Below, piece by piece: positions 30,509 through 38,706 of a stretch of DNA of 40,029 bases. The translations under genes and the position numbers were made by a program. The first letter of the stretch is position 1. Each line of letters starts with the position of its first letter. The notes beneath the pieces are model-generated. The model ran no database searches and was not told where the DNA came from. It saw only the letters and a list, made by a program, of their open reading frames with translations. Source of the stretch: an uncultured Collinsella sp. (GTDB lineage Bacteria > Actinomycetota > Coriobacteriia > Coriobacteriales > Coriobacteriaceae); NCBI GenBank assembly GCA_900541475.1, contig UQJV01000016.1, forward strand, positions 1-40,029, given 5' to 3'.

Positions 30509-32455
30509 ATGAACGCCCCCGTTGCCCAGCCCTGTCGGCAGCGCCGCCTGTTTGCGCGGTTCGCTTCCGTCTGCGCACTCGTCGCGCTTGCGTTGTTGCT
30601 GCTGCCTGCCGTCGCGCACGCCGACGGCTACTCCATGAGCCAAACCTATATCGGTGCCACGGTTGAGGCCGATGGCTCGCTGACCGTTGTCGAGGGACGC
30701 CAGTTCGATTTCGACGATGACATTAACGGCGTGTATTGGGATATCAATACAGGCTCTAACCAGCAAGGCGGCTCGGTGGTCGTCAATGTGCTGAGCGTCG
30801 AGGAAGACGACACTGCGTTTAACAAGGTCGACAGCGCAAATAAAGGCGACGACGGCGTTTACACGGTGGAGCAGTCCGACGACGGCGTAAAGATTAAGGT
30901 GTTCAGCCCTCACGAGAGCGGCGACAGCGCAATCTACTACGTGAGTTATTCCATGACCGGTGCGGTTATGAACTGGGCCGATACCGCCGAGCTCTACTGG
31001 AAATTTGTGGGTGACGGCTGGTCTGCGGACTCCGATGACGTCGAGATGGAAGTCTACTTTGCAAATGCCGCTGCCGGGACGGCTGCCGTCAAGGGCGATA
31101 ACTTCCGCGCATGGGGCCACGGCCCACTGACGGGCGACGTGTCGCTCGATGCGGACGAGCCCATGGTCACCTATACCATTCCCTGCGTGCATGAGGGCGA
31201 ATTCGCCGAGGCACGCATCGCCTTCCCCAGCGACTGGGTGCCGCAGCTTGCCGTCTCGGGCGAAAAGCGCATGTCGACGATCCTGAGCGAAGAGAAGGAA
31301 TGGGCCGACGAGGCCAACGCTCGCCGTGAGCACGCGCGTGCGGTTGCCGGCGCGATTGCCGTGGTGTGTGTTGTCGTGGCGGTTGCCTATACCGGTGTGA
31401 TCGTGATGCTTAAGCTGCGCAGGCCCAAGCCCAAGCCGCTCTTCCAGGACGAGTACTTCCGCGATGTGCCCTCGGCCGACCATCCCGCTGTGCTTGCAGC
31501 TCTCATGAGCTGGAACGACGTGCCCGATCAGGCATATATCGCCACGCTTATGAAGCTCACCGACGACCGCGTGATCAAGCTGGAAGAAGCGACCGAGACC
31601 AAGAAGAAGGGTCTGCTCCGTCGCGAAAAAGAGGAGCAGACGTATCGCATCACAGTGACCGACGAGGCCTGGAAGGCTGCCAAGAAGGACGGTATCGATC
31701 GCGATGTGCTCAAGGTCTTCTTCGCCGGCGTTAAGCCCGATAAGGACGGAGTCCGTTCGCGCACGTTTAGCGAGCTGGAGGAGTACGCTAGCGAGCGCAC
31801 CACATCTGTTGGCGACAAGCTCGAGGACTATCAGAGCGCAGTTAAGGGCAAGCTGGAGGCGCGCGAGCTTATTGCATCGGACGGCACCATCGCCCTGGTT
31901 GCCGGCTTGGTTATCGGTATCATCATCGTCTTTGGCATTCTGGGCTCTCTGATCTATACCGACTTTGCGGACGCCAACGTCGGTGCCGCTATGATCTCGA
32001 TCCCCGTCACGATCGTGGGCTTTGTCCTGAGCTGCACCTTCCGCCGCTACACGCCGGAGGGCGCCGAGGTGGCGGCTCGCTGCAAGGCGCTCAAGCATTG
32101 GCTTGAGGACTTTACGCGCCTGAAGGAGGCCATTCCCAGCGACCTGATCTTGTGGAACAAACTGCTGGTGATGGGCGTTGCCCTGGGCGTTTCGAAAGAA
32201 GTGCTGCGACAGCTGGCCGAGGCCGTGCCTGCGGACCTGCGCAACAGCGACGATTTCTACGACAACTACCCCTGCTACTGGTGGTATTACCATCACTACG
32301 GCAACGAGTCCCCGCTCGATTCGTTCAACGATGTGTACCACGAGACCATCCACGAGCTGGCTTCGAGTTCCGATAGTTCGAGCGGCGGCAGCGGCGGCGG
32401 CTTTTCCGGTGGCGGCGGTGGCGGCGTCGGCGGAGGCGGCGGCGGAACGTTCTAG
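30509..32455 (+). CDS. DUF2207-family membrane protein with Gly-rich tail
   Basis: The 648-residue protein has a signal peptide (basic start, LVALALLLLPAVAHA, cleavage near residue 38), an extracellular beta-rich DUF2207 domain (about 40-280), a membrane segment near 285-308, a cytoplasmic region with winged-helix-like charged stretches, two more membrane segments near 475-530, and a terminal segment of Ser then almost pure Gly ending GGGGGGTF. This layout is typical for DUF2207 proteins, whose function is unknown. AAAGGA lies about 8 nt upstream of ATG 30509. It is monocistronic. Confidence 0.87.
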   Translation: MNAPVAQPCRQRRLFARFASVCALVALALLLLPAVAHADGYSMSQTYIGATVEADGSLTVVEGRQFDFDDDINGVYWDINTGSNQQGGSVVVNVLSVEEDDTAFNKVDSANKGDDGVYTVEQSDDGVKIKVFSPHESGDSAIYYVSYSMTGAVMNWADTAELYWKFVGDGWSADSDDVEMEVYFANAAAGTAAVKGDNFRAWGHGPLTGDVSLDADEPMVTYTIPCVHEGEFAEARIAFPSDWVPQLAVSGEKRMSTILSEEKEWADEANARREHARAVAGAIAVVCVVVAVAYTGVIVMLKLRRPKPKPLFQDEYFRDVPSADHPAVLAALMSWNDVPDQAYIATLMKLTDDRVIKLEEATETKKKGLLRREKEEQTYRITVTDEAWKAAKKDGIDRDVLKVFFAGVKPDKDGVRSRTFSELEEYASERTTSVGDKLEDYQSAVKGKLEARELIASDGTIALVAGLVIGIIIVFGILGSLIYTDFADANVGAAMISIPVTIVGFVLSCTFRRYTPEGAEVAARCKALKHWLEDFTRLKEAIPSDLILWNKLLVMGVALGVSKEVLRQLAEAVPADLRNSDDFYDNYPCYWWYYHHYGNESPLDSFNDVYHETIHELASSSDSSSGGSGGGFSGGGGGGVGGGGGGTF

Positions 32456-32583
32456 CGAGCGCTTGCTTTGGGGTGGATCTTTCTGGGCGGTTGCCAGGGA
32501 AGATTCATCCCATTTTTGTGCATCGAAACGGGTCAAACTTTCCGCTGAGGACCTTCGCGCAAGGGGCAGTGGACAAAAAATGC

Positions 32584-32783
32584 CAAATATGAGTACTGTT
32601 GCTGCGTTGGTCACATATGTTTGCACATAATAATGGGCTCCTAATGAGAGTACTTCTCGTTAGGAGCCCATTTTATTGAACATTTGGGGAGTTACGTCAG
32701 CTCGTGCAGCTGGTCGTCATGCCTATAAGCATCAAAAATGCCCTGAATCGCTGCTACTAAAAAGGTAACAGTACTCATATTTG
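32584..32783. mobile_element. ~200-bp element with 17-bp terminal inverted repeats (MITE-like)
   Basis: CAAATATGAGTACTGTT (32584-32600) and its exact reverse complement (32767-32783) bound a 200-bp, relatively A+T-rich segment that contains the strong hairpin at 32632-32677 and no ORF. AAAATG-like bases outside the left end are partly mirrored on the right. The surrounding gap 32456-32866 also holds a CTTTCCGCTGAGGACCT repeat fragment (32536-32554) and a GGGGAC repeat at 32826-32851. No transposase is present. Confidence 0.65.
32632..32677 (+). terminator. Strong hairpin terminator inside the inverted-repeat element
   Basis: Arms 32632-32649 and 32655-32672 pair over 18 bp (AATGGGCTCCTAATGAGA with its partner, one G-T pair) around a 5-nt loop, followed by TTATT after the pairing T residues. 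It probably ends the DUF2207 transcript. Confidence 0.8.
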
Positions 32784-32825
32784 ATGTATTTTGACCAAGG
32801 CTATTTGCAGATCACCAAGGCTACT

Positions 32826-32851
32826 CATTGGGGACAGACTTAAATGACTAG
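32826..32851. repeat. GGGGAC-type dispersed repeat, second copy
   Basis: CATTGGGGAC, then four variable bases, then TTAAA, one variable base and GACTAG match 11901-11926 at 22 of 26 positions. As with the first copy, it lies just beyond the stop codon of a minus-strand gene (here the GNAT gene ending at 32867). Confidence 0.6.
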
Positions 32852-32866
32852 GTGTGGCTGCTTGGG

Positions 32867-33508
32867 CTAGGCTGTTAGGTCGAGTTCGTAGAGAAAGCTT
32901 TCGCGCGGCATGTCGTGACGACGCTCTTCGCGGTTGGCGCGGTGCGTGGCCGTGCGCTTAAAGCCGTGCAACTCGTAGAACTTCCACGAGCAGTTGGAGT
33001 CGGTGTACAGGTGCGCCCTTGTCGCCCCGCGCGAGGACAGGTACGAGACCGCGGCATCGAGCAACACTGAGCCTACACCCAGGCCGTGGACATCGGGATC
33101 GACGGCGAGCAGCGTGACTTCGTTGTCGTGCGGCAACGGGCTACTCTCGAGCAGGCGGTTGTTGATTCGGATGGTTGCACGCACAAACGAGAGATACTCG
33201 GCGCAGACATCGGGCTCCAGCTCACGCATCTGCGATAGCAGCGCGCGTTCGGTATCCATCCAATGTTCCTTAACGGTGGCGCCGGAGCTCTGTCCCGCAC
33301 GCGCGAGCGAAATGCCACGCGCCTGACCGTCGATTACGGCAACCTGCGAAAACGTCGATGACGAAAGGCAATAGGCGAGGTCGCACGCGGCCTCAAGGCG
33401 GTTGTACTCATCGTTATCCGAATTGTTATGCCAAAGCTGCTGCAGAATCAGCGCGATGGCGTCGAAGTCTTCGGTATCAAACGGTCGGTAGAGAACCCGC
33501 GAGACCAT
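32867..33508 (-). CDS. GNAT-family N-acetyltransferase
   Basis: The 213-residue protein has the GNAT core: motif A with LLAVDPDVHGLGVGSVLLDA (R/Q-x-x-G-x-G/A type pyrophosphate loop VHGLGVG), then motif B-like YTDSNCSWKFYELHGFKR. Substrate (small molecule or protein amine) is unknown. The region before motif A (40-120) is mostly helical. GAAAGAGG lies upstream of ATG 33508. It is divergent from purH. Confidence 0.86.
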   Translation of the reverse strand: MVSRVLYRPFDTEDFDAIALILQQLWHNNSDNDEYNRLEAACDLAYCLSSSTFSQVAVIDGQARGISLARAGQSSGATVKEHWMDTERALLSQMRELEPDVCAEYLSFVRATIRINNRLLESSPLPHDNEVTLLAVDPDVHGLGVGSVLLDAAVSYLSSRGATRAHLYTDSNCSWKFYELHGFKRTATHRANREERRHDMPRESFLYELDLTA

Positions 33509-33773
33509 GGTGCCTCTTTCTTTTGCGGATGCATATCGAGCACAGTTCTACCACGCTATTGGCATCTAATTATGGTGCCCCTGTGTTCCATGAACTCACC
33601 GTGCCCATCCCCTCCGCGCGCAAACTTTTTCTGCACATGCGCCCGTTGCGGGGTGCATCGATGCGCTCGATGCGCTACATTGAATCAGTATTTTCAATGC
33701 CGCTGCGCGAGCGCTGCAGATCGACGTATCACCGACTCACAGAGCACGGCGGCGTACCAGACAGGAGGACTGC

Positions 33774-35381
33774 ATGGGATCTGATGTGAAGATCGCACGC
33801 GCGTTGATCTCGGTTACCGATAAAACGGGTGTCGTCGATTTCGCACGGACGCTGGTCGATGACTTTGGCGTCGAGATCATCTCTACGGGCGGCACGGCTC
33901 GTGCCATCGAGGACGCGGGCGTTCCCGTAACCCCCATCGAGGAGTTCACGGGCTATCCCGAGATGATGGACGGCCGCGTTAAGACCCTGCACCCCAAGGT
34001 TCACGGCGCGCTGCTGGCCCGCCGCGATTCCGAGCAGCACATGCAGGAGGCCGCTCAGCACGGCATTAAGCTGATCGACTTGGTCGTCGTCAACCTGTAC
34101 GAGTTCGAGAAGACCGTCGCCAACCCCGAGGTCACCTTTGCGGACGCCATCGAGCACATCGACATCGGCGGTCCCTCCATGCTGCGCTCCGCCGCTAAGA
34201 ACGCTGCGAGCGTTACCGTCATCTCTGACCCGGCCGACTACGACGCTGTCCTTGCCGAGATGCGCGAGACCGGCGGCTGCACCACGCTTGCTACCCGTCG
34301 TCGCCTGCAGGTGAAGGTCTACCAGACTACCGCCGCCTACGATACGGCTATCTCCCGTTGGCTTGCCGCCCAGGCAAGCGACGTGGCGGACACCTCTGCC
34401 AAGCTCGAGATCTCGCTGGAAAAGGTCGACGACCTGCGCTATGGCGAGAACCCGCAGCAGAAGGCCACGGTCTATCGCTTTGCCGAGGGCTGCGAGAACA
34501 CCGCGAGCTCTCAGTTCCCGCTCGTGGGCTCCGAGCAGATCCAGGGCAAGCCGCTCAGCTACAACAACTATCTGGACGCCGATGCCGCCTGGAACCTGGT
34601 CCGAGAGTTCGACGAGCCGGCCTGCGTGATCCTCAAGCATCAGAACCCCTGCGGCTCCGCCGTTGCCGAGGACATCACGGCTGCCTACGACCGCGCCTTC
34701 GCCTGCGATCCCAAGAGCGCCTTCGGTGGCATCATCGCCTGCAACCGCGAGGTACCCTATGAGCTGGTTGAGCATTTCGCCGACCAGAACAAGCAGTTCG
34801 TCGAGGTTATCATCGCCCCGAGCTACACTGCCGAGGCGCTCGAGCGCATGGCCAAGCGCCCCAACCTGCGCGTGCTGGCGACCGGCGGCGTGGACCACGG
34901 CGCCCAGGTGGAGCTGCGCTCCATCGACGGCGGCATGCTGGTGCAGGAGGTCGACCACGTGACCGAGGATCCCGCGACCTTTACGTTCCCCACCGACCGC
35001 AAGCCCACCGACGCCGAGATGGCCGAGCTCGAGTTTGCCTGGAAGGTCTGCAAGGGCGTCAAGTCCAACGCCATCCTGGTCTCTAAGGGCAAGGCCGGCA
35101 TTGGCATGGGCCCCGGCCAGCCCAACCGCGTGGATTCCGCGTTGCTGGCCTGCGAGCGTGCCGAGGACTTCTGCGAGCGCGAGGGCGTGGAGAAGGGCGG
35201 CTTTGCTTGCGCAAGCGACGCGTTCTTTCCGTTCCGCGACAACGTCGACGTGCTTGCCGCGCACGGCGTGACCTGCATCATTCAGCCCGGCGGCTCCAAG
35301 CGCGACGACGAGAGCATCCAGGCCTGCAACGAGCATGGCATTGCGATGGTCTTCACAGGTGCCAGGCATTTTAGGCACTAG
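33774..35381 (+). CDS. purH: Bifunctional AICAR transformylase/IMP cyclohydrolase
   Basis: The 535-residue protein is full length. The IMP cyclohydrolase/MGS-like domain (1 to about 200) has ALISVTDKTGVVDFAR, ISTGGTARAI and the GRVKTLHPKVHGALLARR motif. The AICAR transformylase domain carries LRYGENPQQKA, LSYNNYLDADAAW, KHQNPCGSA (catalytic Lys-His), DPKSAFGGIIA, and the C-terminal FTGARHFRH. It makes the last two steps to IMP and recycles AICAR made by HisHF. AGGAGG is 8 nt upstream of ATG 33774. The 265-bp upstream region shows no riboswitch that I recognise. A hairpin repeat and a terminator follow. Confidence 0.97.
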   Translation: MGSDVKIARALISVTDKTGVVDFARTLVDDFGVEIISTGGTARAIEDAGVPVTPIEEFTGYPEMMDGRVKTLHPKVHGALLARRDSEQHMQEAAQHGIKLIDLVVVNLYEFEKTVANPEVTFADAIEHIDIGGPSMLRSAAKNAASVTVISDPADYDAVLAEMRETGGCTTLATRRRLQVKVYQTTAAYDTAISRWLAAQASDVADTSAKLEISLEKVDDLRYGENPQQKATVYRFAEGCENTASSQFPLVGSEQIQGKPLSYNNYLDADAAWNLVREFDEPACVILKHQNPCGSAVAEDITAAYDRAFACDPKSAFGGIIACNREVPYELVEHFADQNKQFVEVIIAPSYTAEALERMAKRPNLRVLATGGVDHGAQVELRSIDGGMLVQEVDHVTEDPATFTFPTDRKPTDAEMAELEFAWKVCKGVKSNAILVSKGKAGIGMGPGQPNRVDSALLACERAEDFCEREGVEKGGFACASDAFFPFRDNVDVLAAHGVTCIIQPGGSKRDDESIQACNEHGIAMVFTGARHFRH

Positions 35382-35384
35382 AGG

Positions 35385-35484
35385 CTTTCCCAAGCACCCG
35401 ACCTTGCCCCTCAAACCGTCGCTTGCGTACATTTAGTACGCGGCGCTCCTCTTTCGGGGCAATCTCGGGCACTTGGAAAACCCT
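35385..35484. repeat. ~100-nt nested hairpin repeat, copy 2 (after purH)
   Basis: This is the second copy of the element at 10861-10959. Outer arms 35390-35410 and 35456-35476; inner perfect hairpin GCGTAC (35425-35430) with GTACGC (35436-35441). It starts 4 bp after the purH stop. Base changes relative to copy 1 in the outer stem are mostly compensated on the other arm. Confidence 0.8.
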
Positions 35485-35552
35485 TAATGGGGTGTTTCTC
35501 TATCCCATTAAACTGTTCGGTCGCCTGACCATATCGTCAAAATAATCTCTGC

Positions 35553-35588
35553 AAAAGACGGCTGCTCCGTTTGGAGGGCCGTCTTTTT
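35553..35588 (+). terminator. Rho-independent terminator downstream of purH
   Basis: AAAAGACGGC (35553-35562) pairs with GCCGTCTTTT (35578-35587), followed by another T. It closes the purH transcript just before the next gene. Confidence 0.88.
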
Positions 35589-35604
35589 GGTATAAGAGGA
35601 CGGA

Positions 35605-36336
35605 ATGACTAACACGAAAGGTATGACCATGCCCCAGATTGATGATGCCGAGCTGTTTGGCAATGCCGAGGATCAGCGTGCGTACGAGGACTTTTGCGCC
35701 AATCAGGAGGCGGTCGAGAAGTTCACGCTCGACAAGCCCGCGCTTGTCTGCCGTTGGCGCATGTCCAACAAAAAGGTGCCCATGCTCAACCGTCACATCC
35801 GTGCGCTGTCCGAGCGTCTGGTGCAGGGCGAACCGCTTACCCATAACATGCTCAGCTGGGCCAAACAGCACGTTGAGTGGTCGCTTGCCGAGGGCGATTG
35901 CACCGCGCACGACGGCGTGCTTATGCTGGTGATCGACATCAACGGCAACGCCGCCATGACGGTGGGGGAGTACGAGCCGCTGGCCGACACGTCGGCCAAG
36001 GCGCTGCGCGCCCGCTCCGCCGAGGCCCGCTCCGAGGCCGACGAAACCGGCGTGGCGCCCGAGCTGCTTGCTGCCGTCGACGACGGCGAGCTTGCCTTTG
36101 TGGCGCCGGCGGACGAGTGCCTGTGCGGCACGGCGACGCTCATTGAGCAGCTGGCCCAGACCAAGAGCATCCCAGTCACGCGCGTGGACATTCCCGCTCA
36201 GCTCAAAGGCGCGCTGTTCCTGGTGAGCGACGAGCACGGCGTGGTTCCCGCAACCGAGACGGACGCCGCTGAGTCCGATGCCGCCACGGTCGCCTTCTTC
36301 GCCGACGGCTACGAAAAGCTCCGCGCCCGCCGCTAA
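35605..36336 (+). CDS. Unrecognised cytoplasmic protein, possibly a degenerate PLP class IV aminotransferase-like fold
   Basis: The 243-residue protein has no signal peptide or membrane segment. I do not firmly recognise it. The order of PMLNRHIRALSERL, DGVLMLVIDINGN, and the late LCGTATLIEQLAQTKSIPVT then ALFLVSDEHGVVPATET resembles strand-helix landmarks of class IV aminotransferases and aminodeoxychorismate lyase, but the PLP lysine region is not evident, so this is speculative. ATG 35605 has GAGG 5-6 nt upstream; ATG 35629 with AAAGG is an equally good internal choice. The middle (about 130-150) is Ala/Arg/Glu-rich. Confidence 0.6.
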   Translation: MTNTKGMTMPQIDDAELFGNAEDQRAYEDFCANQEAVEKFTLDKPALVCRWRMSNKKVPMLNRHIRALSERLVQGEPLTHNMLSWAKQHVEWSLAEGDCTAHDGVLMLVIDINGNAAMTVGEYEPLADTSAKALRARSAEARSEADETGVAPELLAAVDDGELAFVAPADECLCGTATLIEQLAQTKSIPVTRVDIPAQLKGALFLVSDEHGVVPATETDAAESDAATVAFFADGYEKLRARR

Positions 36337-36379
36337 ATGATTTTTCTGGGACGGGGATTTAATAATCATTTGATCCCCG
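36335..36379. repeat. Two overlapping, mutually exclusive inverted repeats
   Basis: AAATGATT (36335-36342) can pair with AATCATTT (36364-36371), and CGGGGAT (36352-36358) with ATCCCCG (36373-36379). The two stems interlock, so they either alternate or form a pseudoknot. The element begins in the stop codon of the preceding gene. No T run follows. Confidence 0.45.
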
Positions 36380-36513
36380 CGCCCGTTGCGAGCGAGGGGC
36401 GAGCCAAACGCTTTCGTTCGCGAACAGTTCTGTCACCTTGGTGCCGCGTGGGGCGCGTGCCTGCGGCTTCGCGGTCATAATGGGACAAGACAACCAAGAG
36501 GGGAGCGGAATCC

Positions 36514-37185
36514 ATGGCGCTAATCTATATCGTTGAGGACGACGAGCCCATTCGTCGTGAGCTTGTCGACATCCTTGCCCGCGCCGGGTTTGAAATCGAG
36601 GCCTGCGAATCGTTCGAGCATGTCTCGCGCGATATTCTCGCCGCCGCGCCCGACCTGGTGCTGCTCGACCTCACGCTTCCCGTCAAGGACGGCCAGCATA
36701 TCTGCCACGAGGTTCGCCGCGAATCCGAGGTCCCCATCATCGTCCTCACCTCGCGCACGACCGAGATCGACGAGGTCATGGCCATGACGCTCGGCGCGGA
36801 CGACTTTGTTCCCAAGCCCTATAGCGCGCGCGTGCTCGTGGCGCGCATCAACGCACTGCTGCGTCGCACCGCGGCGTCAGGCGAGCGCAGCACGCTCGTC
36901 CACAAGGGGCTGGAGCTCGACCTCGCCCGCTCTATGGTCACCAACACGGCGACCGGCGACAGCACCGAGCTCACCAAAAATGAGCTGCGCATTCTCTCGC
37001 TGCTCCTGAGCCGCGCGGGCAAGATCGTCTCGCGCTCGGCCATCATGCAGGACCTGTGGGACTCCGACGCCTTCGTGGACGACAATACGCTCACCGTCAA
37101 CATCAACCGCCTGCGTACCACGCTCGAAAAAATCGGCATCAAGGGGTATTTGACGACGCATCGCGGCCAAGGCTATTCGGTCTAG
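36514..37185 (+). CDS. OmpR-family response regulator
   Basis: The 223-residue protein has a receiver with IYIVEDDEPIRREL at the N terminus, the phosphorylated Asp52 in LLDLTLPVKDG and Lys in FVPKPYS, and a winged helix with LTKNELRILSLLLS and the DNA-recognition segment DDNTLTVNINRLRTTLEKIG. The short linker and the kinase type encoded next resemble BceR/VirR-like systems. ATG 36514 has GAGGGGAG upstream. The kinase gene starts 9 bp after its stop. Confidence 0.93.
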   Translation: MALIYIVEDDEPIRRELVDILARAGFEIEACESFEHVSRDILAAAPDLVLLDLTLPVKDGQHICHEVRRESEVPIIVLTSRTTEIDEVMAMTLGADDFVPKPYSARVLVARINALLRRTAASGERSTLVHKGLELDLARSMVTNTATGDSTELTKNELRILSLLLSRAGKIVSRSAIMQDLWDSDAFVDDNTLTVNINRLRTTLEKIGIKGYLTTHRGQGYSV

Positions 37186-37194
37186 GGGCCGGCT

Positions 37195-38238
37195 ATGTCG
37201 TTTGGCAAGTTCTTTAAAGATGCGCTGCTTCCCGTCGCCGTGTGGACGTGCGGCGTGCTGCTGAGCTGCTTTGTGCTGACGGTCGCCGGTGCTTCGACAT
37301 CTATTGTGGCCGTGGCGGTCGGCGTGTCCTTTATCTTTGGTATGCTCGGCATCGTGGTCGAGTACGCGCGCCGTCGCCGTTTTCTGCGTCAGCTGGAGCG
37401 TGCGGCCGAGGAGCTCGAGAGTCCCGCATGGGTGCAGGAGATGGTGCAATGCCCGACCTATGCCGAGGGCGAGCTCGAGTACGAGGTCTTGCGTCGCGTG
37501 GGCAAAGCTGCTTGCGACGAGGTTGCCGAAGGCCGACGTCAGACCGATGACTATCGCGACTATATCGAGAGCTGGGTCCACGAGGCCAAGCTGCCCCTGG
37601 CGGCGGCCCACCTGATTTTGGAAAACCTGGACGGCAGCGAAGACGACCTGTCGCGCGTGGATGACCTGGGCCGTGAGCTGGCTCGCGTGGAGCGCTATAT
37701 CGACCAGGCGCTGTACTACGCGCGCTCGGAAGTCGTGGAGCGCGACTACCTGATTCGCCGTTGGGATCTCAAGACCTTGGTGACGGGCGCGATTAAGGCC
37801 AACGCGCGTGAGCTCATCGCGGCGCACGTGGCCCCGGTGTGCGAGAACCTCGACTTCGAGGTCTTTACCGACGAGAAATGGCTCGAGTTTATTCTGGGCC
37901 AGCTTATTCAGAACAGTATTAAATATGCGCGCGAGGACGGCGCGAAGATCGTGTTTTCGGGCGCGTTGCTGGACGAGGGCCTGGCGAGCGAACGCATCGA
38001 GCTCACCGTCGCGGACAACGGCTGCGGCGTGAGCGCGGCCGACCTGCCGCGCGTGTTCGAGAAGGGCTTTACCGGCGACAACGGCCGCACCACCAAGCGC
38101 GCAACGGGCATCGGCCTCTACCTGGTGGCGCGCCTGTGCTCCAAGATGGGCATCGACGTCACCGCGGCATCCGATTCCGGCGAAGGCTTTGTTGTCACGT
38201 TTGCCTTCTCAACCAACAAGTTCCAATACTTTGAGTAG
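37195..38238 (+). CDS. Intramembrane-sensing histidine kinase (BceS-like)
   Basis: The 347-residue protein has two closely spaced membrane segments (about 12-32 and 36-56) with almost no outside loop, the phosphoacceptor His129 in ESWVHEAKLPLAAAHL, then N box (QLIQNSIKYA), G1 (VADNGCGVSAADLPRVFEKG) and G2 (ATGIGLYLVARL). This is the intramembrane-sensing type that usually works with a BceAB ABC transporter detecting cell-wall antibiotics. No such transporter gene is adjacent; the next locus is hipBA. The start has a weak GGGGCC-type site, so it is probably coupled to the regulator gene. Confidence 0.9.
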   Translation: MSFGKFFKDALLPVAVWTCGVLLSCFVLTVAGASTSIVAVAVGVSFIFGMLGIVVEYARRRRFLRQLERAAEELESPAWVQEMVQCPTYAEGELEYEVLRRVGKAACDEVAEGRRQTDDYRDYIESWVHEAKLPLAAAHLILENLDGSEDDLSRVDDLGRELARVERYIDQALYYARSEVVERDYLIRRWDLKTLVTGAIKANARELIAAHVAPVCENLDFEVFTDEKWLEFILGQLIQNSIKYAREDGAKIVFSGALLDEGLASERIELTVADNGCGVSAADLPRVFEKGFTGDNGRTTKRATGIGLYLVARLCSKMGIDVTAASDSGEGFVVTFAFSTNKFQYFE

Positions 38239-38303
38239 TCAGCCCGTATAGCGTAGACGTTCAGGATCTTCCCATTTAAGAAGAAATCAGGCTTTTCGGC
38301 AGC

Positions 38304-38363
38304 TATATTCCCGAACGGGAACATTGCTAATGTAGTCAACACTATATTCCCGTACATGAACAT
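38304..38363 (+). promoter_or_regulatory. Two operator-like 21-bp direct repeats upstream of hipBA
   Basis: TATATTCCCG-A-AC-GG-GAACAT (38304-38324) and TATATTCCCG-T-AC-AT-GAACAT (38343-38363) share 18 of 21 bases and start 39 bp apart. Each has dyad symmetry around TTCCCG/CGGGAA (exact in copy 1, partial in copy 2). A -10 box TATACT (38377-38382) follows, so copy 2 overlaps the likely -35 position. This fits autorepression by the HipB-like protein. Confidence 0.7.
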
Positions 38364-38415
38364 AGTGCTACAGTTTTATACTATGCTCACGGGCAGGATT
38401 ATAGCTGGAGGCGTT

Positions 38416-38706
38416 ATGAGAACGGTGACAACGATTAAAAAGCTGGATGGGCGCGTCAAGCTCAAACCGTCGGAAGTCGCTTTCTCGGAGCGCACGGTTT
38501 TCGATCCCTCTGAGATAGGGAAGGCCCTTAGGCTCAGAAGGCGTGAGCTCGGCTTGACTCAACGTGACGTCGCGACTATGACGGGTCGCAGCCTTCGTGT
38601 GATTGGTGATATCGAACGGGGGCGGACAACGGTCGAAATTGGTGTCATTTTCGATTACGCCTCCATCGTGGATATTGATTTTATTCTGAAGGTGAGGGGG
38701 AAGTAA
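38416..38706 (+). CDS. hipB: HipB-like antitoxin, XRE-type DNA-binding protein
   Basis: The 96-residue protein has an N-terminal extension (1-34) and a helix-turn-helix (about 36-90): IGKALRLRRRELGLTQRDVA and LRVIGDIERGRTTVEIG. HipB-type antitoxins bind HipA and repress their own operon. ATG 38416 is chosen for the GGAGG 4 nt upstream; in-frame ATGs at 38356 and 38383 lie in the presumed operator and promoter. Its TAA overlaps the hipA ATG by one base. Confidence 0.85.
   Translation: MRTVTTIKKLDGRVKLKPSEVAFSERTVFDPSEIGKALRLRRRELGLTQRDVATMTGRSLRVIGDIERGRTTVEIGVIFDYASIVDIDFILKVRGK

Noticed and set aside
36437..36481. Promoter with TTGGTG and CATAAT upstream of the second response regulator
   Set aside because: The spacing is about 32 bp, too far for a normal promoter; a CATAAT -10 alone is weak evidence.
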